Shown: positions 25,053 to 31,732 of the stretch, piece after piece
How the letters are laid out: every line of letters starts with the position of its first letter
How positions within the stretch are numbered: the first letter of the stretch is position 1
Source: Phycisphaeraceae bacterium
GTDB taxonomy: Bacteria > Planctomycetota > Phycisphaerae > Phycisphaerales > UBA1924
Length of the DNA stretch: 39,845 nucleotides
Direction: 5' to 3'
Assembly (NCBI GenBank): GCA_019636495.1
Contig: JAHBXL010000024.1
Location: 1 to 39,845 of the forward strand
Position numbers and translations under genes: made by a program
Notes under the pieces: model-generated
Databases searched by the model: none
Seen by the model: the letters and a program-made list of their open reading frames with translations, nothing else
Told to the model about the DNA's origin: nothing

Positions 25053-27578
25053 ATGGCGCGGAGTCTTCGACGCCTTGGCGCAGCATGCGGCCGGACGCGC
25101 GACGATGTCGCGGAGTTCTCGGTCGATGCGCTGGAGGCCCGCGTCCTGATGTTCGCGTGGACTGCGCAGGAGGTCTACCTGACGGAACTGGTCAACCGCG
25201 CGCGGGCCAACCCCGCCGCGGAAGGCCAGCGGCTGGGGCTCGACCTCGCCGCGGGATTGAGCGGCGCGGAACTGGCGCGTCTTGTGGCACAGGAGCCGCT
25301 TGCGCTCAACCCGTCTCTGACACTCGCCGCGCGGGCGCACAGCCTCGACATGGCGACGAACAACTACTTCAGCCATACCTCGCCGAATGGGATGAACCCG
25401 ACGCAGCGCGCCCAGGCTCAGGGCTACGGCGGCACGGTGGGCGAGAACATCGCCGCCGGGTATACGAACATCGATGCACTGCACCGGGCATGGCTGGAGT
25501 CGGTCGGGCACCGCAAGAACGTGCTGTCGCTGCACGCGACGTTCGACTCGGACTTCCACTACGACGAACTGGGCGTGGGACTGGCATTCAACGCCGGCGG
25601 CGCGTACCAGCACTACTTCACGCAGAACTTCGGCTATCAGGGCGCCTACCCGGTGCGCTACATCCTTGGCGTGGTCTACGACGACACGAACGGGAACAAC
25701 TTCTACACGATCGGCGAGGGCGCGGCGAACATCCGTGTGGACGTGCTGTCGGGGCAGACCGTCATCGGAACCTACACGACCGACGCCGCGGGGAACTACC
25801 AGATCGTTGCGCCCGCCGGCACGTACACCGTGAGGTTCACGAGCCTGGCCACGAACAACACGTTCGACCAAAGCGTGACGGTGACGACGTACAACGTCAA
25901 GGCCGATGCGTTGCTGGCGCAGATCAACCCTCCCCCGCCTCCCCCCCCGCCCGATGATGACCACGCCGACGCGGGGAACTGGGCAAACGCCACGTCGCTC
26001 ATCACCGATCCTTCGAACGGCAACGCGTCGCAGATCGGCGTCGTTGGGACCTCGGGCGATTCGGACCTGTTCCGGTTTGTCGCGCCGGTCGCGGGCGTGC
26101 ACACGTTCACGCTCAGCAACCTCGGCGCGGGCACGCTGCGTGTGCGCGTGTACAGCGCGGGCGGCGCGCTGCTTGCGTCGTTGTCGGCGACCTCCGGCGG
26201 CCAGACGCCCACGTACTTTCTGAGCGCATCGGTCAACCAGACGTTCTTCTTCCTCGTCGATGCGATCACGTTCATCGCGCCCAGCAACTACGTGCTGCTG
26301 GTTCAGGGACCCACCGGTGGTGGTGGTGACGGCGGGGGCGGAGGCGGAGGTGGGGGTGGGGGTGGGGGTGGGGGTGGGGGTGGAGATGATGGAGGCGGTG
26401 GTGGGGACGGCGGCGGTGGCGGAGATGGCGGCGGCGGTGGGGATTCGGAGCCCGGCGGGCCCGGCCCCGGCGAACTGGCCGAGCCGTCGTTGCCGATTGT
26501 GGGTACAACGCTGTCCGATGGGCGCACCGGGTTCGCATTCCTCAACGCCGCGCTGCGCCCGGTCTTCGCCGTCCGCAACAGCGATGGCACGTGGGAGAGC
26601 ATCGACCTGCTGACCGTCGCGGGCGGCCTCGACGCCTCCAGCCGAGTCGTGTCGTGGACCGACACCCGCGACTCGGTCACGTATGTCGCCGCGACATCCG
26701 GCGCGGGCGTCCTGCTCTTCACGCAGCGCGTCGATGGCACGTGGTCGGCTCGCAACCTGAGCGCGGAACTCGGCAGGCCTGCCATCAGCGGCCCGCTCAC
26801 GGTGTACTTTGAGGTCAACGGTCGGGCCCACATCGCCGGACTGAACCGCCAGGGCAAACTGCTCGACTACCGCATGCTGCCGCAGACCAACGACGACGGG
26901 TCATCGCGCTGGGGATTCCTCAATGTCTCCAACAACCACCTGCGCGCCCGCGGCAGAGCCATGCCCAACCTTCAGGGCGACCTCGTGTCATTCGTCACGA
27001 CGAACAACACCTGGAACATCGCCGCGCTGGACCGCCAGGGGCGAATCCAACTGTTCTTCAAGCAGCGCAACCTGCGCTGGGATGTGCAGAACGTCTCGGC
27101 TCTTGCGGGCACACCCGCGCTGGTCGGAACGATCACCGCGTACCAACTTGCCGACCGATCGATCAGCATCGTCGGCGCCGCGGCCAACGGCAACTTCTGG
27201 CGCACCGGTGTCGCGCCGGGCGATGCATGGACCAGCGAGAACATCTCGCGCGGTCTGGCCAACAATCGCAAGCCCCGCGGCGGGGGAATCACCTCGGTCG
27301 TCAATGACGCGGGCGTGCCCTATGTCGCGGGCCTGAACGCTTCGGGGCGGATCGTCCTCTACCGCTTCAACCCCAACAACGGCCGCTGGGTCGTGACTGT
27401 CCCATCAAACCTCGCGGGCGGTCCCAGCCTCACCGGCCCGTTGACGCTCATGACCGGCGCCGATGGCTTGTCGCTCAGCATCGCCGGACAGGATGCCTCG
27501 GGGCACGTGATCCGCTTTGCCTGGAGCGGGGGCGTCGGCTGGGCGTTCGAGGATGTGTCGGTCGCACTCGCCGCGTAG
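25053..27578 (+). CDS. CAP-domain surface protein with PPC-like and propeller-like regions and a polyGly linker
   Basis: An 841-residue modular protein. It starts with an LEPR-xLL-like motif (SVDALEARVLMF, residues 24-35) used at the N-terminus of planctomycete exported proteins. A CAP/SCP domain follows (about 40-200) with RAHSLDMATNNYFSHTSPNG, GENIAAGYT and VGHRKNVL, so the His/Glu/His set is intact. A carboxypeptidase-regulatory-like beta domain (about 205-285) begins ILGVVYDDTNGNNFY. After a run of eight prolines comes a PPC-like beta domain (about 310-420), then a linker of nearly pure Gly/Asp (about 420-468). The last 350 residues carry repeated blades with W..-N-S endings (GTWSARNLS, RWDVQNVS, AWTSENIS), probably a beta-propeller. 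ATG 25053 has AGGAGG only 3 nt upstream. A cell-surface or matrix role is inferred. Confidence 0.85.
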   Translation: MARSLRRLGAACGRTRDDVAEFSVDALEARVLMFAWTAQEVYLTELVNRARANPAAEGQRLGLDLAAGLSGAELARLVAQEPLALNPSLTLAARAHSLDMATNNYFSHTSPNGMNPTQRAQAQGYGGTVGENIAAGYTNIDALHRAWLESVGHRKNVLSLHATFDSDFHYDELGVGLAFNAGGAYQHYFTQNFGYQGAYPVRYILGVVYDDTNGNNFYTIGEGAANIRVDVLSGQTVIGTYTTDAAGNYQIVAPAGTYTVRFTSLATNNTFDQSVTVTTYNVKADALLAQINPPPPPPPPDDDHADAGNWANATSLITDPSNGNASQIGVVGTSGDSDLFRFVAPVAGVHTFTLSNLGAGTLRVRVYSAGGALLASLSATSGGQTPTYFLSASVNQTFFFLVDAITFIAPSNYVLLVQGPTGGGGDGGGGGGGGGGGGGGGGGGDDGGGGGDGGGGGDGGGGGDSEPGGPGPGELAEPSLPIVGTTLSDGRTGFAFLNAALRPVFAVRNSDGTWESIDLLTVAGGLDASSRVVSWTDTRDSVTYVAATSGAGVLLFTQRVDGTWSARNLSAELGRPAISGPLTVYFEVNGRAHIAGLNRQGKLLDYRMLPQTNDDGSSRWGFLNVSNNHLRARGRAMPNLQGDLVSFVTTNNTWNIAALDRQGRIQLFFKQRNLRWDVQNVSALAGTPALVGTITAYQLADRSISIVGAAANGNFWRTGVAPGDAWTSENISRGLANNRKPRGGGITSVVNDAGVPYVAGLNASGRIVLYRFNPNNGRWVVTVPSNLAGGPSLTGPLTLMTGADGLSLSIAGQDASGHVIRFAWSGGVGWAFEDVSVALAA
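26311..26446 (+). repeat. G-rich low-complexity tract with a (TGGGGG)5 hexamer array
   Basis: This coding stretch consists almost only of Gly and Asp codons. Its core 26351-26380 is five perfect TGGGGG units, flanked by GGT, GGC and GGA glycine codons. Because the unit is six bases, gain or loss of copies changes the linker by two Gly per unit and keeps the frame open. The strand is also able to form G-quadruplexes. It may vary in length between strains and is a likely place for assembly or sequencing error. Confidence 0.9.
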
Positions 27579-27602
27579 GCCGTGCGCGGCCAACAATCGG
27601 CC

Positions 27603-28253
27603 ATGCACAGGTTCATGCTCGTCGTAGCGCTGGCCGCGGCCGCGCTGGCCCTTCCCGCCTGCAACACGGGCGAGTTCCGCAGCAACGGCGACATCGCCGT
27701 TCTCACGGACTTCATGGCGGGCTCGTTCTCGAGCGCCAAGCAGGCCGAGAAAGACCCGGAGAACTTCCGCGACATCCGACTCGAGATGGCCCGCATCTGG
27801 CCCGACCGTGCCGACGGGGTATGGCTGTACGTCGAGCAGGCGGTCGCCACATCGCTCGACCATCCGTACCGCCAGCGGGTGTACCGATTGACCGCCAACG
27901 CCGATGGTACGCTGCGGTCCGATGTCTACACGCTGCCGGAGCCGGCGCTGCGCTTCGCGGGGGCATGGCGCGAGCCCGCCAGACTCGCCGACCTGACACC
28001 GCAGCAACTCGACCTCAAGGACGGCTGCGCCATCACGCTCACGTGGCACCCCTGCAGTTCGCTGTTCACCGGCACGACCACCGGCACCGGCTGCGAGAGC
28101 ACGCTGCAGGGCGCGGCGTACGCCACGAGCGAAGCGAGCATCAGTGCCTACGGAATGATCACGTGGGACCGCGGCTTTGACCGTGCGGGCAACCAGGTAT
28201 GGGGCTCGACGGCGGGCGGGTACGTGTTCGTGAAGCAGGGCGTCGATCGATAG
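27603..28253 (+). CDS. CpcT/CpeT-family-like lipoprotein
   Basis: A 216-residue protein that matches the CpcT/CpeT (DUF1001) fold family: FMAGSFSSAKQAEKDPENF, IRLEMARIWPDRADGVWLYVEQA, PYRQRVYRL, RFAGAWREPARLADLTPQQL and DGCAITL. In cyanobacteria such proteins attach bilins to phycobiliproteins, but homologues in other bacteria have no known chromophore partner. The N-terminus from ATG 27603 is a lipoprotein signal with lipobox LPAC, Cys being the expected lipidated residue, so the protein should be membrane-anchored outside the cytoplasm. GTG 27582 is a less likely start. The gene follows the CAP protein by 24 nt, so both may be on one transcript. No phycobiliprotein gene is present in the window. 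Confidence 0.82.
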   Translation: MHRFMLVVALAAAALALPACNTGEFRSNGDIAVLTDFMAGSFSSAKQAEKDPENFRDIRLEMARIWPDRADGVWLYVEQAVATSLDHPYRQRVYRLTANADGTLRSDVYTLPEPALRFAGAWREPARLADLTPQQLDLKDGCAITLTWHPCSSLFTGTTTGTGCESTLQGAAYATSEASISAYGMITWDRGFDRAGNQVWGSTAGGYVFVKQGVDR

Positions 28254-28274
28254 CCCCGATGCGCTCAGACTCCA

Positions 28275-28745
28275 TCACGCAGCGAATGCCGCCAGCATCG
28301 CGCGCCACTCGCCGTAGCGGTACTCGACCCCGTGCCGGTCGTGGATCGCACGGACCTCCGCCAGCAGACGCTCGTTCAGGTCGTTCTGCCACTGCTGCGC
28401 GGAACGATCGCAGAAGTACACGCGGCAGCCCAGCGGCTTGATCTCGTGGACGCCGCAGAGGTTTCCGCTTTGGAACGGACAGCCCGGGCCCTTCAGAACC
28501 GGGAGCGAGAGGGCCGCGTGACGATCGCGTGAGTTCACCACCGTGTACGCCGCTTCCAGGCCGGTCACATAGAGCAGGTGCCCCGTCTTCTCGAAGTTGC
28601 AGCAGCGTCCCGAGGCCCAGCACGCCGGGCCGCGATCCGCGATCGCGCTCGCCGCGGCGGCGTACACGGCCTCGAGTCCGGCACGGACTTCCGGCCGCGC
28701 CGCGGCCTCGATCCAGTTCCGCGCTAGATGGGCGTCGTCGAGCAT
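28275..28745 (-). CDS. YkgJ-type cysteine-cluster protein, atypical spacing
   Basis: A 156-residue soluble protein of the zinc/iron-chelating YkgJ type. Cysteines fall in CWASGRCCNF (C-x5-CC instead of the usual CxxCxxCC), GCPFQSGNLCGVHEIKPLGC and VYFCD, which together can hold a metal or Fe-S site. Start ATG 28745. The second YkgJ-type gene ends 24 nt upstream in the direction of transcription, so this is the last gene of a likely four-gene operon. The family's role is not established. The changed first motif may mean that one ligand is lost or relocated. Confidence 0.8.
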   Translation of the reverse strand: MLDDAHLARNWIEAAARPEVRAGLEAVYAAAASAIADRGPACWASGRCCNFEKTGHLLYVTGLEAAYTVVNSRDRHAALSLPVLKGPGCPFQSGNLCGVHEIKPLGCRVYFCDRSAQQWQNDLNERLLAEVRAIHDRHGVEYRYGEWRAMLAAFAA

Positions 28746-28769
28746 GCCGCGCCTTCCTTCCGCACGGGA

Positions 28770-29258
28770 TCAGATGTCGCAGGCATCGCGCTGCACACGG
28801 ATCTGCACCAGCGTGTACTTCTTCCCCTTGTCAATCCCGGGGCACACGCGCTTGGCCCGCTCCCAAGCCTGGCGGCTCTTGATCACGCTCGGCCAGAACG
28901 GCCACGTGCGGCACTGCAGCGGACGGTCCTCGTACACCCCGCACACCGCCTTTCCGGGGACCGTGTCGCGGTCGAGGAACTCGCAATCCAACCCATGATC
29001 GGTGCGCTTCTCCCGGAGCGAGCGACCCTCGCTCGTGACATGCGTATGCCTCTTCGTGAAGTCCGCCACCGACATCCCCAGCCGGCGCGCCAGCGCGGCG
29101 ATCTCGTCGTCGGTCACCAGCACATAGCCCTCCGGCCCCGAGCAGCAGTTCCCGCACATCGTGCAGGAGAAGCGCAGGCCCGTGCCGTCGCGCCCCGCCT
29201 CGGCGTCGGGAACGGCGAACCACTCCGGCTCGGCCGACCTGGCAGCACTCCGGTTCAC
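28770..29258 (-). CDS. YkgJ-type cysteine-cluster protein, canonical
   Basis: A 162-residue protein with the canonical CTMCGNCC (CxxCxxCC) motif at about residues 32-39, then CEFLDRD, CGVYEDRPLQCRTWPFWP and a late Cys in KRVCPG, as in the zinc- or iron-binding YkgJ family. The start is GTG 29258, overlapping the phosphatase TGA by 4 nt (GTGA on the minus strand), so its translation is coupled to the phosphatase. It is not a close copy of the neighbouring YkgJ-type protein; the two share only the cysteine pattern. Metal storage, delivery or a redox cofactor role would fit, but none is proven for the family. Confidence 0.88.
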   Translation of the reverse strand: MNRSAARSAEPEWFAVPDAEAGRDGTGLRFSCTMCGNCCSGPEGYVLVTDDEIAALARRLGMSVADFTKRHTHVTSEGRSLREKRTDHGLDCEFLDRDTVPGKAVCGVYEDRPLQCRTWPFWPSVIKSRQAWERAKRVCPGIDKGKKYTLVQIRVQRDACDI

Positions 29259-30574
29259 GCGGCCGACTTCCCTTCCGGCTCAATGACCTTCAGTACGACC
29301 AGCGTCTGGTCGTCGTCGCGCGTGCGCGAGTTGGTGTGCTGAAACAGCGCGGCGTGCACGCTGTCCACAACGCAATCGGGCTCGCCCGTGCACTTGCGGA
29401 GCGCGGCATCCAGTCCCTCGGTGCCGAACATCTCGCGGTGCGCGTTGAACGCCTCCGTCACGCCGTCGGTGTACAGCACGACCGTCTGCCCGACCCGCAG
29501 CGCGACGTCGTGCTGCGCAAACCGCTCCCCCGCCGAAATCCCCAGCGGGATCCCGGCGTCGCCGTCGAGGATGCTCACGTCGCCGGAGCGTGTGTCCTTG
29601 ATCCGCGGCGGCGGGTGTCCGGCCCGCGAATAACTCAGCACGCGCGTCGCCGGGTCGTACACGGCGAAGAAGGCCGTCACGAACGAGCGCTCCATCTCCG
29701 CCGCGGCGAGTCGGTCGTTGGCGTAGGCCAGCACGCGCGCGGGACCATCGGCCAGCCCCGGGTGCCCGTGGAGGATGGCGTGCAGCATCGCCATCACCGT
29801 CGCCGCGCCGGGGCCGTGCCCGGCGACGTCGGCGATCAGAATCCCCCACTTGCCGCCGGGCAGTTCGAAGAAGTCGTAGTAATCGCCGCCCGCCTGCTCG
29901 CTGGTGAGGTAACTGGTCGCGAAGACCAGGCCGGGAATGTGCGGGTTGGCCTTGGGAAGCAGCGCCTGCTGCACCCGTGCAACCTCCTCGAACTGCTGCT
30001 GCAGACGGTCGTTCAGTTTCCGGATCTGGTCGATCGAGACCAGGTTCTTCGTCATCGAGCCGAACAGGTTGACCGAGAGCAACTGCTGCTCGAGATCGGT
30101 CGCGCTGAACCCGTCCGCATCGCGCTTGAACTGGAACACCCAGTTCAGCACCTTGCCGCCGTCGAAGATCGGGATCGCCAGGCAACTCCGCATATCGGCA
30201 AAGTCGCTCCCGAGCACGGGGTCGTCGTGCAGATCAAGGGGGCTGATGATCCGCGGCTCCTCCGCGGCGATGAGGTCGCCGAGAAACCCGCCGCTTCGAA
30301 TCGGAAGCCTCTCCCAGTTCTTCCATGGATCGATGATGCGGTGCCGGAACGGCCCACCCGGCTCCAGCACGCGGCCGAGCCTCGTGATCTTGAACTGGCC
30401 GGGCGGCAGGTTGCGGACCGAGGCCGAGACCACGCCGTCGATCGGGCGGATGCGCCCGATCCGCGCGCTGTACGCCTGCACCGCCTGCTCGGGCTCGGTG
30501 GCGCGGCTCACCTCCTCGAGCATCTCGAGGAGAATCGCGATCCGCAGGTTGGATTCGACTGGGGCCTCGGGCAC
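29255..30574 (-). CDS. GAF-domain SpoIIE/RsbU-type PP2C phosphatase
   Basis: A 439-residue signalling phosphatase. A GAF-like sensor covers about residues 20-180 (MRSCLAIPIFDGGKVLNWVFQF). A coiled-coil linker IRKLNDRLQQQFEEVARVQQ leads into the SpoIIE domain (about 215-430). That domain has ALLPKANPHIPGLVFATSY, the metal-binding GGDYYDFFEL and IADVAGHGPGAA, LYTDGVTEAF and RDDDQTLVVLKV. Such enzymes usually dephosphorylate anti-sigma-factor antagonists (STAS proteins); none lies in this window. I chose GTG 30574 because the frame upstream overlaps the cyclodeaminase gene and reads as Arg/Gly-rich shadow sequence; GTG 30625 is a second possibility. The stop overlaps the start of the YkgJ-type gene. 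Confidence 0.88.
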   Translation of the reverse strand: MPEAPVESNLRIAILLEMLEEVSRATEPEQAVQAYSARIGRIRPIDGVVSASVRNLPPGQFKITRLGRVLEPGGPFRHRIIDPWKNWERLPIRSGGFLGDLIAAEEPRIISPLDLHDDPVLGSDFADMRSCLAIPIFDGGKVLNWVFQFKRDADGFSATDLEQQLLSVNLFGSMTKNLVSIDQIRKLNDRLQQQFEEVARVQQALLPKANPHIPGLVFATSYLTSEQAGGDYYDFFELPGGKWGILIADVAGHGPGAATVMAMLHAILHGHPGLADGPARVLAYANDRLAAAEMERSFVTAFFAVYDPATRVLSYSRAGHPPPRIKDTRSGDVSILDGDAGIPLGISAGERFAQHDVALRVGQTVVLYTDGVTEAFNAHREMFGTEGLDAALRKCTGEPDCVVDSVHAALFQHTNSRTRDDDQTLVVLKVIEPEGKSAA

Positions 30575-30609
30575 GCGGGAGTGTAGGAACGGGGGCCCCG
30601 CCTCGAATC

Positions 30610-31224
30610 TCAGGATGCTGCGCACTGTCCTTCCACGCGCTCCCGCACGCCGGCCGCCTCGCCGCACGCCCGCTCGCCCTCGGCCCGCAGGCGCGACCGC
30701 TCGCCCTCGTCGGCGACCAGCGACAAGTTGATGCGCACGTTCCACCACGCGCTGCGCGCTGCGGCCTCGGCCAGCACCGCCGCGATCGCCAGATCGGACC
30801 GCAGGTACGCGTTGCTCTTGCCCGCCAGCGACTCGCTCATCCGCAGCACCTCCATGCACACGGCCATGGCGGCCCTCGGCGCGGCCACCGCCGCCGCCGC
30901 CGCGCCCCCCCACTCCGCCCTGCGCCGCGCATCGGTCTCGGGCAGTTTCTGCAACTCGTTCACCAGCGCATACGCCGCGGCGTCCTCATCGGCCAGTTGC
31001 AGCAGCATCGCGCGAGCCCGCAGCAGCGCGGCCGCGGCGGATTCCAGCAGCGGCTGGTGCTCCGCAAGATTCTTCTTTCCGATCGAGTATGCCACCACCA
31101 TGTGCGCCAGGGCCGCGGCCGTCGCGCCCGCCATGCACGCCGCCGCGCCTCCGCCGGGCGCAGGGCACTTCGCGGCGAGCAGGTCGAGAAATCCGCCGAC
31201 GCTTTGTGTCGCGAACTGTGCCAT
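30610..31224 (-). CDS. Formiminotransferase-cyclodeaminase C-terminal-type protein (methenyl-THF cyclohydrolase-like)
   Basis: A 204-residue all-helical protein of the FTCD_C family. The signature loop is CPAPGGGAAACMAGATAAAL near residue 20, followed by Ala-rich helices and the conserved ARSAWWNVRINL segment. Family members act on formimino- or methenyl-tetrahydrofolate, either fused to a formiminotransferase or alone, as here. Start ATG 31224 has GGAGG 4 nt upstream, giving MAQFATQSVGGFLDLLA. It is the first gene of the minus-strand set leading to the phosphatase (36-nt gap to the start used here) and two YkgJ-type genes. No other folate gene is nearby, so the link to signalling genes is unexplained. 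Confidence 0.87.
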   Translation of the reverse strand: MAQFATQSVGGFLDLLAAKCPAPGGGAAACMAGATAAALAHMVVAYSIGKKNLAEHQPLLESAAAALLRARAMLLQLADEDAAAYALVNELQKLPETDARRRAEWGGAAAAAVAAPRAAMAVCMEVLRMSESLAGKSNAYLRSDLAIAAVLAEAAARSAWWNVRINLSLVADEGERSRLRAEGERACGEAAGVRERVEGQCAAS

Positions 31225-31327
31225 GGGGCCTCCGTGCTCACAGATTATGCAGAACGCGCGCATCGCGACATCCGCGCCGTACGCCGAAGTGCGCCCCGCC
31301 CGCTTCTCAAGTCCCTATCGTCTCTTC

Positions 31328-31705
31328 ATGGTGGTGCTGTTCGACGGCAACTGCGGCCTGTGTACACGTGCCGCGGCACGCCTGAAGCGGTGGGCTGCCC
31401 CGGATGCGATCGAGTGCGTGTCGTTCCGCGAACCCGGTGTGCTGGAGCGGTTCCCCCAGGTGTCCGCCGCGGCGTGTGAACAGGCGATGCAACTGGTTCT
31501 GCCCGATGGGCGGGTCGTCTCGGGCGCGGAGGTGGTGTTCCGCGCGCTGGCGACACGCGGGCTGTTCCGCCCGTTGCTGTGGGCGTACCGCCTGCCGGGC
31601 GCGCGGCACGCGATCGATGCGACGTACCGCCTCATCGCGCGGAACCGGATGCGCTTCGGCGGCGCGGCCGCATGCGGAACTGGCCAGTGCGCGCGGAACG
31701 GGTGA
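31328..31705 (+). CDS. DCC-family thiol-disulfide oxidoreductase (DUF393)
   Basis: A 125-residue protein with the family-defining DxxCxxC motif at the N-terminus (LFDGNCGLC, a thioredoxin-like active site), then CVSFREPG, MQLVLPDGRVVSGAEVVFRAL, and a hydrophobic C-terminal helix FRPLLWAYRLPGARHAIDATYRL. ATG 31328 gives MVVLFDGNCGLC, exactly the expected start; the frame is open much further left but that part is antisense to the cyclodeaminase gene. It is a single gene, divergent from the cyclodeaminase (103 nt between starts) and convergent with the multicopper oxidase gene. Redox partners are unknown. Confidence 0.9.
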   Translation: MVVLFDGNCGLCTRAAARLKRWAAPDAIECVSFREPGVLERFPQVSAAACEQAMQLVLPDGRVVSGAEVVFRALATRGLFRPLLWAYRLPGARHAIDATYRLIARNRMRFGGAAACGTGQCARNG

Positions 31706-31732
31706 AGCGGTCCGCGCCCGCCGCGGTGCACA

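Noticed and set aside
22719..26831. A 1370-codon open frame on the minus strand
   Set aside because: It is antisense to the tandem glycosyltransferase and CAP genes, is Arg/Pro/His-rich, and has no recognisable domain; in high-GC DNA such shadow frames are common.
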